Assembly (NCBI RefSeq): GCF_011516945.1
Contig: NZ_WOTH01000002.1
Coordinates: 124,001-188,000, forward strand
Source: Acetobacter estunensis
GTDB lineage: Bacteria > Pseudomonadota > Alphaproteobacteria > Acetobacterales > Acetobacteraceae
DNA length: 64,000 nt
Direction of reading: 5' to 3'
Shown: positions 53,437 to 62,890 of the stretch, piece by piece
Position numbering within the stretch: position 1 is the stretch's first letter
How the letters are laid out: every line of letters starts with the position of its first letter
Made by a program: the position numbers and the translations under genes
The notes under the pieces: model-generated
What the model saw: the letters and a program-made list of their open reading frames with translations, nothing else
Databases searched by the model: none
What the model was told of the DNA's origin: nothing

Positions 53437-55173
53437 ATGACGAATATCCCTTCCGATCCGACACGCCGCCGTGCCCTCTCCTCACTCGCCGCGTCTTCGC
53501 TGGCTGCAATCGGCACTGTCGGACTGAGCAGCAAGGCGAGCGCAGACGTGTCTTCTCCCACCTCCACCAATGCTCCCGGAAAACCCACTCCCGCGCTGGC
53601 ACCTGATTCGTTACGCAAGGATGAGCCGAACGCCTCCCATCCTTCACCGGCCGATCAACCCGGAGCGACGGCCCGTCCCATCGTAAAAACCGGAAGCGAT
53701 GTGTTCTATCGCCCGACGGTGCATTTCTCCCCCACCACCGGCTTCATGAACGATCCCAACGGACTGGTCTTCGATGGCGAGCGCTATCACCTTTATTACC
53801 AATACGATCCTTTCGCGCCGTATGCGGGCCATGTTCACTGGGGACACGCCAGCAGCACCGACATGCTTCACTGGAAAGACCAGCCCATCGCCATTCCCGA
53901 AACAGAAGCGGGCGAGGCTTTTACCGGCTGCGCCGTGATGGATCGCGCCAACGCCTCGGGTCTGTTTGAGGACAGCAAGGGCGGCATGGTGGCGCTCTAT
54001 ACCCGCGCCAGCCCCGACAGGCAGGCACAGTATCTCGCCACAAGCCACGACAACGGACAGAGCTTTACGGAATACGCGCATAATCCGGTTCTGGATATCG
54101 GAAGCAATTCCTTCCGCGATCCGCAGGTGATCTTTCACAAACCCACCAACCAGTGGGTGATGGTCGTCGCCAAGTCACGCCTGCACCAGAGCGCGTTCTA
54201 TGCATCCATCGATCTGATCCACTGGGTGCATCTGAGTGATTTCGGGCCTTCGGGATTGTTCGGTGTCGATTACGAATGTCCAAACCTGATCGAGGTTCCG
54301 ATCGAGAGTGGTGGTTCGCGTTGGGTTCTGTTTGTATCGGTCAATCCGGGTGGACCAACCGGCGGCAGTATCACCCAGTATTTCGTGGGACAGTTCGACG
54401 GCACACGCTTCATTCCCGATGACACGGTGATCGGCCTGACCGATTTCGCCAAGGACGCCTACGCCCTGCAGGTTTATGGCAACATGCCCAAGGCAGAAGC
54501 CGTCAGCATCGCATGGCTGGGCAACTGGCAATATTGTCAGGAACTCCCCACCCAGAGTTGGCGGGGCTGCATGACGTTGCCGCGCACCATGACACTACGG
54601 CGGGATTTCGCGGGTTGGCTGCGCCTCGCCCAAACACCGCGCGGGCTGGAAACGCTGCGGGATACGGCCATTGCGTTTGAGGTGAAACGCATCGCCGCCG
54701 GAGCGAGTGCTCAGGTTGCACTGCCACCCGGCAAGGCGCTGGAACTACTGCTGTCCGTGACCGTGGATGAGCGCCCGCGTGACCTGCCGCTGGGCGATAA
54801 GGGACGCACGGGGCGCTTTGTCATCACCTTCGGCAACGATCAGGGCGAGACGCTGACAATCGGCTTCGATGCTTTCTCCGGCCAACTCTGGCTGGACCGC
54901 GATGAACTCAAGGGATTTGCGCAACCCTTCTTCACCGGTCAGTTCTCCACCGTGCTCAATCCGGATGATCGGCATTTCGAAATCCGTGTCGTTCTGGACG
55001 CCTGCACGCTGGAGATTTTCGCCAATGGCGGCCTGTCGGTTGGTACGGCGTTGATCTTTCCCGTCAGCCCGCTGGATTTCCTGCGACTGGAGGCAAATGG
55101 TGCGGGTGCCACAGTGGAGCAAGTGGAGCTTTTCCAACTGCGAAAGGTGATGGAGCGGGAAACGGCTGTTTGA
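53437..55173 (+). CDS. Tat-exported GH32 fructan hydrolase (levanase/invertase-like)
   Basis: 578-aa glycoside hydrolase family 32 enzyme cleaving beta-fructosides (sucrose, levan, inulin). A twin-arginine signal (PTRRRALSSLAASSLAAIG, residues 8-27) and a Ser/Pro-rich linker to about residue 80 precede the five-blade propeller. Catalytic residues are the nucleophile Asp about 106 in FMNDPNG, the transition-state Asp about 228 in FRDPQ, and the acid/base Glu about 280 in YECPNL. A C-terminal beta-sandwich ends with LDACTLEIFANGG. Export in folded form to the periplasm is expected. Upstream of a monooxygenase and a GPH sugar symporter. Confidence 0.93.
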   Translation: MTNIPSDPTRRRALSSLAASSLAAIGTVGLSSKASADVSSPTSTNAPGKPTPALAPDSLRKDEPNASHPSPADQPGATARPIVKTGSDVFYRPTVHFSPTTGFMNDPNGLVFDGERYHLYYQYDPFAPYAGHVHWGHASSTDMLHWKDQPIAIPETEAGEAFTGCAVMDRANASGLFEDSKGGMVALYTRASPDRQAQYLATSHDNGQSFTEYAHNPVLDIGSNSFRDPQVIFHKPTNQWVMVVAKSRLHQSAFYASIDLIHWVHLSDFGPSGLFGVDYECPNLIEVPIESGGSRWVLFVSVNPGGPTGGSITQYFVGQFDGTRFIPDDTVIGLTDFAKDAYALQVYGNMPKAEAVSIAWLGNWQYCQELPTQSWRGCMTLPRTMTLRRDFAGWLRLAQTPRGLETLRDTAIAFEVKRIAAGASAQVALPPGKALELLLSVTVDERPRDLPLGDKGRTGRFVITFGNDQGETLTIGFDAFSGQLWLDRDELKGFAQPFFTGQFSTVLNPDDRHFEIRVVLDACTLEIFANGGLSVGTALIFPVSPLDFLRLEANGAGATVEQVELFQLRKVMERETAV

Positions 55174-55289
55174 GGACAGCTTAAGCCTTGCTCCAGCCAT
55201 CGAAACAGGAACAGTCCGGGCTCGTCCGACGTTAATATGGAGATCGTTGTCCGTATGTCCGGACAATATCTTTCCTTCGGACACAAACC

Positions 55290-56783
55290 ATGTCGAAGTC
55301 CGTTCTTGTCGTCGGCGCAGGACCTGTCGGTCTGACCATGGCTATCGAACTGGCCCGGTATGGCGTGCCAGTCAGAATTATCGATAGGTTGGCGGCGCGC
55401 ACTACCCAGTCCCGGGCTCTGGCCATCTGGCCACGCACACTCGAATTGCTTGATGCATCTGGTTGTGCGGATGCCTTTGTGGCCACCGGGCTGCGTGCAA
55501 ATACCGTCAGTATATATGTAGGCAACACAAGGCTTGCCGGAATACCGCTTGGGACAATCCCTTCTTCCTTCAATTACCTCCTGATGATTCCGCAGTCTGA
55601 AACCGAACGGCTTCTAGAAGACCGTTTGAGAAACCTTGGACAGGTTATCGAACGCGAAACCGAACTTACAGACTTCGTTGATACGCATGACGGTGTTTCC
55701 TGCACGCTCACGCATGTAGGAGGCGGGCATGAGGTGCTGGAGGCGACATGGCTTATCGGGTGCGACGGCGCGCATTCCTTTGTTCGCAACAGACTGGGGC
55801 TTGCGTTCGAAGGGGATACGCTGCCCACGGCTTTTGTCATTGCGGATGCCCATGTGAAAGGTCTTGCCGTCCCGCCTGACGAACCGACGATTTTCTGGCA
55901 CTCGGACGGGCCCGTCATGTTCTTTCCGATATCGCGCAACCACTATCGTATCATCGCCGATCTGGGTTCGGTTCCATTGCATACGCCGGATCTGCGGGAA
56001 ATGCAGACGATTGTGGATCAGCGTGGACCGGGCAAAATTATTTTGTCCGATCCCATATGGCTTTCAAGCTTTGGAATCAACGAACGCAAGGTCCGAGATT
56101 ATCGCAAAGGTCGGGTGTTTCTGGCCGGTGACGCAGCCCATATCCATAGTCCTGCCGGTGGCCAAGGCATGAACACAGGCATGCAGGATGCTTTCAATCT
56201 CGCTTGGAAACTGGCGCTTGTGGAACGGCAAGAGGCCAAGCTGTCACTGCTGGACAGTTACAGTATCGAACGCAGCGAGGTTGCGCGGCAGATATTGTCG
56301 GAGTCCGGTCGTATGACCAGAATTGTTCTGCTGAGAGGCAATCTGAAACAGATGGTGCGCAACATCATCGTAAAACGGATTTTCAGCGTTCCGGCGATCC
56401 GTCGCGCCATTGCCAATCGGCTTTCCGGAATCAGAATCGGTTATCCTGGTAGCCCCCTCAATGCGGGTTCAACCCGAGGATTACGTGGTCCAGCGCCGGG
56501 GCAGCGATTGGTTTTCAGGCGAGGCTCTGGCGGAGACACTGTTCCCCGCTTTGTACTCGCTGCCAAAGACAGCGTCCAAACGCGGACTCTGATCGCGCGT
56601 CATTCATCCTTACTGAAACCCGAACTATGCTTACCGCCGGACGAAAACGGTATCTGGCTGGTGCGACCCGATGGTTACGTTGCGGCTGTCGCACGGAAAG
56701 GAGACTGGATAGCAATCGACTCATTCCTGAATGAAGTGGCCATCGAAACGTCGTCACACGGCACGAGCTTGAAGCGCAATTAA
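55290..56783 (+). CDS. FAD-dependent aromatic-ring-type monooxygenase (PHBH fold)
   Basis: 497-aa class A flavoprotein monooxygenase. FAD dinucleotide motif VVGAGPVGLTMAIEL (residues 6-20), the DG motif LIGCDGAHSFVRNRLG (about 156-171), and the GD motif VFLAGDAAHIHSPAGGQGMNTGMQD (split by family order, about 278-302) are intact; a thioredoxin-like C-terminal domain follows. Members hydroxylate phenols or similar with NAD(P)H and O2; the substrate is not known. The gene has its own 116-base upstream gap, so its place between a fructan hydrolase and a sugar symporter may be incidental. Confidence 0.85.
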   Translation: MSKSVLVVGAGPVGLTMAIELARYGVPVRIIDRLAARTTQSRALAIWPRTLELLDASGCADAFVATGLRANTVSIYVGNTRLAGIPLGTIPSSFNYLLMIPQSETERLLEDRLRNLGQVIERETELTDFVDTHDGVSCTLTHVGGGHEVLEATWLIGCDGAHSFVRNRLGLAFEGDTLPTAFVIADAHVKGLAVPPDEPTIFWHSDGPVMFFPISRNHYRIIADLGSVPLHTPDLREMQTIVDQRGPGKIILSDPIWLSSFGINERKVRDYRKGRVFLAGDAAHIHSPAGGQGMNTGMQDAFNLAWKLALVERQEAKLSLLDSYSIERSEVARQILSESGRMTRIVLLRGNLKQMVRNIIVKRIFSVPAIRRAIANRLSGIRIGYPGSPLNAGSTRGLRGPAPGQRLVFRRGSGGDTVPRFVLAAKDSVQTRTLIARHSSLLKPELCLPPDENGIWLVRPDGYVAAVARKGDWIAIDSFLNEVAIETSSHGTSLKRN

Positions 56784-56968
56784 TGAGATATCATGATGAA
56801 ATCGGACTGACAGGATGTACCTCTTTTGAGACGAAAAAACACCGCGGCATTATTCCTTAAAGCGGACATGGCAACTGACGCTGGAGTGATGGCGTCTGGC
56901 TCGGCCTGCCGCTTTATAAGCCTATGATAGCGTTCGACGTGGTCTAAAATCTCAAGTAAAGCAGGATA

Positions 56969-58273
56969 ATGGAGAACACGCAGGCGCTTTCAACAAAAGA
57001 AAAGATGTCTTACGGCTGTGGTGATGCTGCCTCCAATATGATGTGGGGCATGACGTCATCCTACCTGATGTACTACTATACGGATATATATGGTCTGCCG
57101 CTGGTTGCCGTATCGTGGATACTTCTGGTGGCTCGTGTTGTGGATGCCTTCTGCGATCCAGCTATCGGCTATGTTGTTGACCGTATTGGCGGGCTGATCG
57201 TGCCGCGCCTGATCCGCACCCTTGCTATTCCTTTCGGCATAACGGGTTTCCTGTGTTTTCTGGCCCTGCCGCTTTCGCCCACGGGGAAAGTCGTGTGGGC
57301 CGGAGCGACCTATATCGTGTTCGGTGCCATCTATTCCTGCATCAATACGCCCTATGGCGCACTGGCCGTCATGATGAGCCGCTCCGCTACAGGGCGCGTT
57401 GGCCTCAATGCATTCCGCATGATGGGTTGCCAGGCAGGCTCGCTGCTTGTGGCGCTGCTGACCATTCCCGCCATCACCTGGCTGGGCGGGGGCGAAAGTC
57501 CGGCGCAACACCGGTACGGCATGGCGGTCTATGTGCTGGCGCTGTCGGTTCTGGGCACTATCCTGTGGCTATGTGTGGCGCGTGGCTGCACCGTAAGGCA
57601 TCCGCCAGCACCCGTCCGGCAGGATATTCTGGTCACACTGCGACATCTTCTGGGAAACCGGCGATGGGTGCTGAGCAACCTTCTCGCGTTCTTCTATTTT
57701 GTGGGGCAGGCGGCCCTGTTCGGGTTTGCCCTGTATTATGCCCGGGTCATTCTTGGCGGTACGGAGCAACTGGGCGCCAATATCATCACCTTCATCACCG
57801 TCCTGCTGTTTGCGGGCGTGCCCGTGTGTCTCCCGCTGGCCAGACGTCTGGGAACTATCCGCAGCGGGATCATATGCCTGATCGCGCAGGGAGCAGCTTA
57901 TCTTGCGATGGCTGTGGCAGGTGCATCCATGACAGGCTTTTTCCTGTCCATAGCCCTCCTGGCACTGGCTCAGGGCGTGATGTCTCCGCTGTATTACACC
58001 TTGCTGGCGGAAGCCGTGGATGATGGTGATCCGCGAACCTCGACCGGATCGGCCGGGCTGGCATATTCGATCAACACATGGGTCACGAAGCTGGCGATGG
58101 GGCTGACCGGCTTCGTTCTGGCGCAGTTCCTGTCGCAAGGCCATTACGTCGAGGGCGGAGTTACACAGCCACCGGAACTGTCCGCGTGGATTACGACTGG
58201 GTTTGTCTGGCTGCCGTTGGGAGCGGTATGCATGCAGGTTTTCTGCCTTCTGGCATGGCGTGACAGAGAATGA
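56969..58273 (+). CDS. GPH-family sugar:cation symporter (MelB/XylP type)
   Basis: 434-aa, 12-helix carrier of the glycoside-pentoside-hexuronide family. The N-terminal EKMSYGCGDAASNMMWGMTSSYLMYYYTDIYGL-type start and the helix 2 VVDAFCDPAIGYVVDR with conserved aspartates, plus NTPYGALAVMMS, are diagnostic. It imports a sugar or glycoside with H+ or Na+. It could take up fructose or oligosaccharide released by the GH32 enzyme upstream (inference from position). Convergent with the cytochrome c gene, 20 bases apart. Confidence 0.87.
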   Translation: MENTQALSTKEKMSYGCGDAASNMMWGMTSSYLMYYYTDIYGLPLVAVSWILLVARVVDAFCDPAIGYVVDRIGGLIVPRLIRTLAIPFGITGFLCFLALPLSPTGKVVWAGATYIVFGAIYSCINTPYGALAVMMSRSATGRVGLNAFRMMGCQAGSLLVALLTIPAITWLGGGESPAQHRYGMAVYVLALSVLGTILWLCVARGCTVRHPPAPVRQDILVTLRHLLGNRRWVLSNLLAFFYFVGQAALFGFALYYARVILGGTEQLGANIITFITVLLFAGVPVCLPLARRLGTIRSGIICLIAQGAAYLAMAVAGASMTGFFLSIALLALAQGVMSPLYYTLLAEAVDDGDPRTSTGSAGLAYSINTWVTKLAMGLTGFVLAQFLSQGHYVEGGVTQPPELSAWITTGFVWLPLGAVCMQVFCLLAWRDRE

Positions 58274-58293
58274 ATGTCCACTGCCCCCTGACA

Positions 58294-59553
58294 TCACTCC
58301 TTCGGTACCATCTTCCCAGCATCCACTGCCCCATTCCCCCAAACATCCCGCACAAAACTCACCACATCGGCGATCTCCCGCTCCGACAACCGCTTTGCGA
58401 AAGACGGCATCGTGAACGCTGATGGTGCGGTCTGCATCGCAGGAAGCGTAGCCCCCGTGTGAAGCAGTTTGATGAGTGAGTCCGGCTTCTCGCTCATCAC
58501 CACAGGATTACCCGCCAACGGCGGAAACACGGGCGGATAGCCGCGTCCATCCGTACGATGACAAGCCGCGCAGTTGTCCACGTAAAGCCGCGCTCCACGT
58601 GCGCTCACATCCCCCTTGCGGAGCGCGACAGCGGTGCGAGCGTCATAGATCCATTTCAGATCGGGCTGTCGCGCGGGCGGCAGGGTGCGCAGGTAACGGG
58701 CAATGGCGTGCAGGTCATGGTCTGTCAGATATTGGGTACCGTGCAGGATCGCGTTGGTCATGCCACCAAAGGCCGAGCCAGTCTGCGCCCGCCCACTGCG
58801 CAGAAAGGACACGATGTCGTCTTCGCCCCAACGTCCCAACCCGGTGCGGTTTTCCTGCCGCAACGAAGGCGGAATCCAACCGTCCACGGCATCGCCGCCC
58901 GCGAGATAGGCGGGGCCGTCGCGTGCTGTCAGGGCTTTTTCCTGCAAAGTGATGGCGCGCGGCGTGTGGCATGCGCCGCAATGTCCCGGCCCTTCCACGA
59001 GATAGGCCCCTCGCGCCACGTCCGGATCGTCGAAAGAGCGTTCGCTCATCTGGCGCGCCTGCATGGGCTTGGGCGCGAACATCCAGCGCCAGACGGTCAT
59101 GGGCCAACGCATGGACAGCGGCCAGCGCATGGTGCTGGCAGGCGGCACCTCAGACGAAGGAGTGACGCTGTAATGAAACCACGCATAGAGCGCCTGCATC
59201 TCGTGGTCGCTCATCCGCGCGTAGGAGGGATACGGCATGGCCGGATAGAGCGAGGCACCGTCTGCCCGCACACCTTCCCTCACCGCACGGGCGAACTGCT
59301 GCTCGGTGTAGCGACCGATGCCATGCTGTGGGTCAGGAGTAATATTGGGGCTGTAGAGCCGTCCGATCGGCAAATCGAAAGGCACACCGCCCGTATAGGC
59401 CGCCTTCCCTTCCACCGAGTGACAAGCACTGCAATCGGCGGCACGGGCGAGGTAGCGGCCTTCTTCGATCAATGCAGCGGAAGGCACGGGTTCAGCATGC
59501 GCGATACCAGCAAACATCAGTGTCAGCACACATGGGAACGCCAGCCGCCTCAT
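58294..59553 (-). CDS. triheme cytochrome c subunit of membrane-bound dehydrogenase
   Basis: 419-aa periplasmic cytochrome c. Signal peptide MRRLAFPCVLTLMFAGIAHA, then three CxxCH heme sites: CSACH, CGACH and CAACH, each in its own cytochrome domain with downstream methionine ligands (for example YPAMPYPSYARMSD). It passes electrons from the flavoprotein to ubiquinone. ATG 59553 overlaps the GMC-subunit stop by 4 bases (ATGA), so it is the third gene of an S-L-C operon. A frame extension to 59613 exists but lacks a signal peptide start. Confidence 0.92.
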   Translation of the reverse strand: MRRLAFPCVLTLMFAGIAHAEPVPSAALIEEGRYLARAADCSACHSVEGKAAYTGGVPFDLPIGRLYSPNITPDPQHGIGRYTEQQFARAVREGVRADGASLYPAMPYPSYARMSDHEMQALYAWFHYSVTPSSEVPPASTMRWPLSMRWPMTVWRWMFAPKPMQARQMSERSFDDPDVARGAYLVEGPGHCGACHTPRAITLQEKALTARDGPAYLAGGDAVDGWIPPSLRQENRTGLGRWGEDDIVSFLRSGRAQTGSAFGGMTNAILHGTQYLTDHDLHAIARYLRTLPPARQPDLKWIYDARTAVALRKGDVSARGARLYVDNCAACHRTDGRGYPPVFPPLAGNPVVMSEKPDSLIKLLHTGATLPAMQTAPSAFTMPSFAKRLSEREIADVVSFVRDVWGNGAVDAGKMVPKE

Positions 59554-61328
59554 GACGGCACCAATGGGCCGGGCGCCTTGAGATAGGTGGTGCGGATTTG
59601 ATGCGCCGCCCAATACGCCAGAGCCGCCACCATGCCGGTGGGATTGTAGCCCATACCCTGTGGAAACGCGTTGGAACCGATAACGAACACGTTCGGCACG
59701 TCCCAGCTCTGGAGATAGCGGTTGAGGGCGCTGGTTGTCGGATCATCGCCCATGACCGCACCGCCGCCGAGATGGGTGGTCTTGTACACACGGGTGTCAA
59801 AGGACTGACCGGGCTGCAGCATGCCCAGTTCATATTTCGTGGCCCCGAGTTCCTTCATGATCGGCTCGATACGGCTCACCACATAGCGGTTCATACGGAT
59901 GTCGTTGTCGTGCCAGTCATAGGTCATGCGGAGCAGCGGCTGGCCGTAGGCGTCTTTCCATGTCGGATCGAGATCGAGATACGCATCGCGATAAGCCATG
60001 TTGCTGCCGTGTGCGTCGATGGCGAACGCATGGCGATAAGTATCGGCGAAAGCCCGCTTGAACCCCTTACCCCAGCGCGGTGCGTCTTTGCCCCCACCAA
60101 AGGATGAGGCGGCAATGGGTTTCACCCCGGCCTGATTGACCCACACGGGCGATCCACCAATAAAGCCATGCGGTCCGTGATCGAAGTTCATGCTGTTGAA
60201 ATCGTCAATCGCCACACCACCACCGCCGGTGCCAATGAACTGATTGGTAAAGCGGTCCTGCGGCATCCATGCATGCGAAGTGGTGATGGTTTGATAAACG
60301 AAGTTACGCCCCACCACGCCCTCATTCTTCGCAGCATCATACGGGCGACCGATGCCTGAAAGCAGCATCAGATGGACGTTGTGAAACTGAAATGCGCCAA
60401 GAATGACGAGAGCGGCCTCGACCTTCACTTCCCGCTGCGTGTCCAGATCGAGATAGGTCACGCCGCGCGCGTGTTTCTTCGCACTGTCCAGATCGACACG
60501 CAGCACATGCGCGCGACTGATGAGACGAAAGCCCGCATCCTGCCGCAGGGCAGGCTGGATGTTCACGTTGGGCGAGGCCTTGGAATACATGTAGCAGTCG
60601 TAACCGCTGCAATAGCCGCAGAAATTGCACGGTCCCATCTGTGCGCCATACGGATTGGTATAGGGACCGGACGCATTGGCCGCTGGCAGGGAATAAGGAT
60701 GATACCCTACCCGCTCGGCCGCTCCTCGAAACAGATACGCGGTATAGACATCCTTCAGGGCGGGTAAAGGAAATGCGTCCGAACGTGAGGGCGAAAAGAC
60801 ATTTCCTTTACCCACGATTTTGCCGTTGATTCTGTAAGGCTCGCCTGACGTGCCGAAGACTTTTTCCGCCTTGTCGAAAAACGGCTCCAATTCCTCATAC
60901 GTCACGCCGTAATCCTGAAGATGCATGCCTTCAGGAACGAACTTGCGGCCATAGCGGGCGATAACGTTGCTTCTGAGCGCCAGATCATCGGGGGCCACAC
61001 GGAAATGTACTCCGGACCAGTGCAGGCCCGCGCCTCCCACGCCTTCTCCGGGCAGAAACGCCCCGAGGGAGCGGTAAGGCAGCGCACGCTGATCCATGCG
61101 GTTGCGGATGGTCACTGTTGTTTGTGACAGATCCTGATAGAGCCTGTGCCGGATCGCACCGCGCAATTCATCGATTGAGTCCGGATAAGCGCCCTCCACC
61201 GCAGTCGAGCGATCCGGTCCTCGTTCGAGCATGATGACGGAAAGCCCGGCTTCCCTCAGTTCCTTGGAGAGAATGGACCCGGCCCAGCCAGATCCGACCA
61301 CCACAGCATCGGCACGCAGGATATCCAT
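59550..61328 (-). CDS. GMC-family flavoprotein large subunit (gluconate/2-ketogluconate/sorbitol dehydrogenase type)
   Basis: 592-aa catalytic subunit oxidising a sugar, sugar acid or polyol in the periplasm. FAD motif VVVGSGWAGSILSKEL starts near residue 9; GEGVGGAGLHWSG matches the second GMC flavin segment; the catalytic histidine lies in THLGGGAVMGDD and the C-terminal FAD segment is VFVIGSNAFPQGMGYNPT. A cysteine cluster CNFCGYCSGYDC near residue 233 could hold an iron-sulfur centre, as in FAD-glucose dehydrogenases. ATG 61328 starts 2 bases after the small-subunit stop. No signal peptide of its own: export rides on the Tat-bearing small subunit (inference). Confidence 0.9.
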   Translation of the reverse strand: MDILRADAVVVGSGWAGSILSKELREAGLSVIMLERGPDRSTAVEGAYPDSIDELRGAIRHRLYQDLSQTTVTIRNRMDQRALPYRSLGAFLPGEGVGGAGLHWSGVHFRVAPDDLALRSNVIARYGRKFVPEGMHLQDYGVTYEELEPFFDKAEKVFGTSGEPYRINGKIVGKGNVFSPSRSDAFPLPALKDVYTAYLFRGAAERVGYHPYSLPAANASGPYTNPYGAQMGPCNFCGYCSGYDCYMYSKASPNVNIQPALRQDAGFRLISRAHVLRVDLDSAKKHARGVTYLDLDTQREVKVEAALVILGAFQFHNVHLMLLSGIGRPYDAAKNEGVVGRNFVYQTITTSHAWMPQDRFTNQFIGTGGGGVAIDDFNSMNFDHGPHGFIGGSPVWVNQAGVKPIAASSFGGGKDAPRWGKGFKRAFADTYRHAFAIDAHGSNMAYRDAYLDLDPTWKDAYGQPLLRMTYDWHDNDIRMNRYVVSRIEPIMKELGATKYELGMLQPGQSFDTRVYKTTHLGGGAVMGDDPTTSALNRYLQSWDVPNVFVIGSNAFPQGMGYNPTGMVAALAYWAAHQIRTTYLKAPGPLVPS

Positions 61329-61330
61329 GC

Positions 61331-62032
61331 TCAGGCTCCCTTCGCCGTCTCGCCGTTGATGGCCACACTGCCCAGCGGATAGGCCGGGCCATACTGGTCC
61401 ACCCAGTCCATGAAGTCGGCCCGTGCGCCGGGAAAACCGAGCATCACCCATCCTTCCAGATGCCGGTTGCCACCGTAAAGCGGATCGCTGAACGCGCCTT
61501 CCAATGTGTTGGCGAGGAGTTGTTCGAAAAACAGAGAAGCGGGCAGTCCCTCGTCAAGGTCGATCGGGTTTTTCTCGAAGGATGTCAGGACAGCGACCTG
61601 CGTGTCGGTATCCAAATCGGCAAAAGATTTTCCATGTGCCTTGACGCAGTAGCGCTCCGCCCCCGCGATGCCTGTGCGATAGAGATCGCGGGGTGCGAGC
61701 GGCAACTGATAGCCGAGATTGGGTGGCCCTGCCTCAAAAGGCGCCATCATATACCACAGAGCGCCCCTGCCCCATGGCGTGTCCATCTGCCGGTCGATGA
61801 AACGCGGCACGGCCAGATCGCGAGCGCCCGGCCCCACTTCATCACGCGGGAAAAGACATTCACAGGCGGCTTCAATGAAGCGCCATTCCTCGGGCGTAAA
61901 AAAACGCGGGGTATAGGGACCATCCGTCTCAGCCGCGATGGCCTGACGCCAGCCTTCCAGCCCTCCCATCGTCCAGAACGCCGTCGTACCGGCAAGAGCA
62001 GTCACGAAGCGGCGTCTGGTCGTCTCTGACAA
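61331..62032 (-). CDS. gluconate 2-dehydrogenase subunit 3-family small subunit, Tat-exported
   Basis: 233-aa small subunit. Tat signal TTRRRFVTALAGTTAFWTMGG (split: twin arginines at residues 6-7), then the family core YTPRFFTPEEWRFIEAACECLFPRDE and a C-terminal EGWVMLGFPGARADFMDWVD. In this family it escorts the flavoprotein subunit through the Tat system and stabilises it. First gene of the S-L-C operon; about 94 bases upstream separate it from the ABC transporter genes. Confidence 0.9.
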   Translation of the reverse strand: MSETTRRRFVTALAGTTAFWTMGGLEGWRQAIAAETDGPYTPRFFTPEEWRFIEAACECLFPRDEVGPGARDLAVPRFIDRQMDTPWGRGALWYMMAPFEAGPPNLGYQLPLAPRDLYRTGIAGAERYCVKAHGKSFADLDTDTQVAVLTSFEKNPIDLDEGLPASLFFEQLLANTLEGAFSDPLYGGNRHLEGWVMLGFPGARADFMDWVDQYGPAYPLGSVAINGETAKGA

Positions 62033-62126
62033 TGGGCTGCGGTCCCTGTTTCCCTAGGAGAAAATGTTCCGATACGTTACCGGAAAATGCGCCACGGTGT
62101 TAAGGGCACATGGAGTAACCTTTGCC

Positions 62127-62885
62127 TTATCCTGCCGCGAGATAGGCAGGCAGAACCTCGTCCACCGGCCCGTCCATCCGGATCCTGCCCTGCTCCATCC
62201 AGATCAGGCGGGTGCACCATTTTTCCAACACAGTGGGCAGATGACTGGAGATGACAAGGATTTCCGCCCCCTCCACCAGCCCGGCAATACGTCCTGCAGC
62301 CTTTTGCATGAACGCCGCGTCGCCCGCCATGAACCATTCGTCCATCACCAGCACGTCCGGCATGATCGCCGTGGCCAGCCCGAAGGCCAGCCGCAGCCCC
62401 ATGCCGGAACTGTAGGTCTTGAGCGGTAGGTCCATGAACGTGCCGAGATCGGCAAAGGTCTCGACATCGTTCTCGATCTCGCGGATGGCGGTCTTTGAAA
62501 GACCGGCAAACAACCCCCGCAGGCGAATGTTCTCTCGCCCCGTCAGTTCGATATCCATACCGAGAGACGTATCGAGCAGCGTGCCCAGGCGTCCCCGCAC
62601 CAGCACGCGACCGTCCACCGGCTCGTAAATACCGCCCAGCGCCCGCAGCAACGTGGTCTTGCCCGCGCCATTGCGGCCCACCAGCCCGAGCCGTTCTCCC
62701 GGTTTTACGGTAAAGGAGACATCGGAGAGGGCGCGCACCACCACGCGGTTCCGGTCATCGCGCTGGAAGCGTGAAACCTTCAATCCGCCGACGAGCTTTT
62801 TTGTCCGCTTCTTCAAGCTCCGCGCATCACCGTGATAGAGCGGGAAGGAAATGGAGAGGTTCGAAACCTCGATGCCAGCCGCCAT
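62127..62885 (-). CDS. polysaccharide-export ABC transporter ATPase (KpsT/Wzt family)
   Basis: 252-aa ATPase powering export of a lipid-linked polysaccharide across the inner membrane. Walker A GRNGAGKTTLLR, an unusual signature region with YSSGMGLRLAFGLA, Walker B PDVLVMDEWFMAGD, and H-loop SSHL. The length excludes the extra C-terminal glycan-binding domain of long Wzt proteins, so it is the KpsT type. ATG 62885 begins 5 bases after the permease stop; the longer frame to 62951 lies inside it. Confidence 0.92.
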   Translation of the reverse strand: MAAGIEVSNLSISFPLYHGDARSLKKRTKKLVGGLKVSRFQRDDRNRVVVRALSDVSFTVKPGERLGLVGRNGAGKTTLLRALGGIYEPVDGRVLVRGRLGTLLDTSLGMDIELTGRENIRLRGLFAGLSKTAIREIENDVETFADLGTFMDLPLKTYSSGMGLRLAFGLATAIMPDVLVMDEWFMAGDAAFMQKAAGRIAGLVEGAEILVISSHLPTVLEKWCTRLIWMEQGRIRMDGPVDEVLPAYLAAG

Positions 62886-62890
62886 GTGCC

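Noticed and set aside
58558-59586. 342-codon plus-strand frame opposite the cytochrome c gene
   Set aside because: The opposite strand has three intact CxxCH sites and a signal peptide; this frame has no features.
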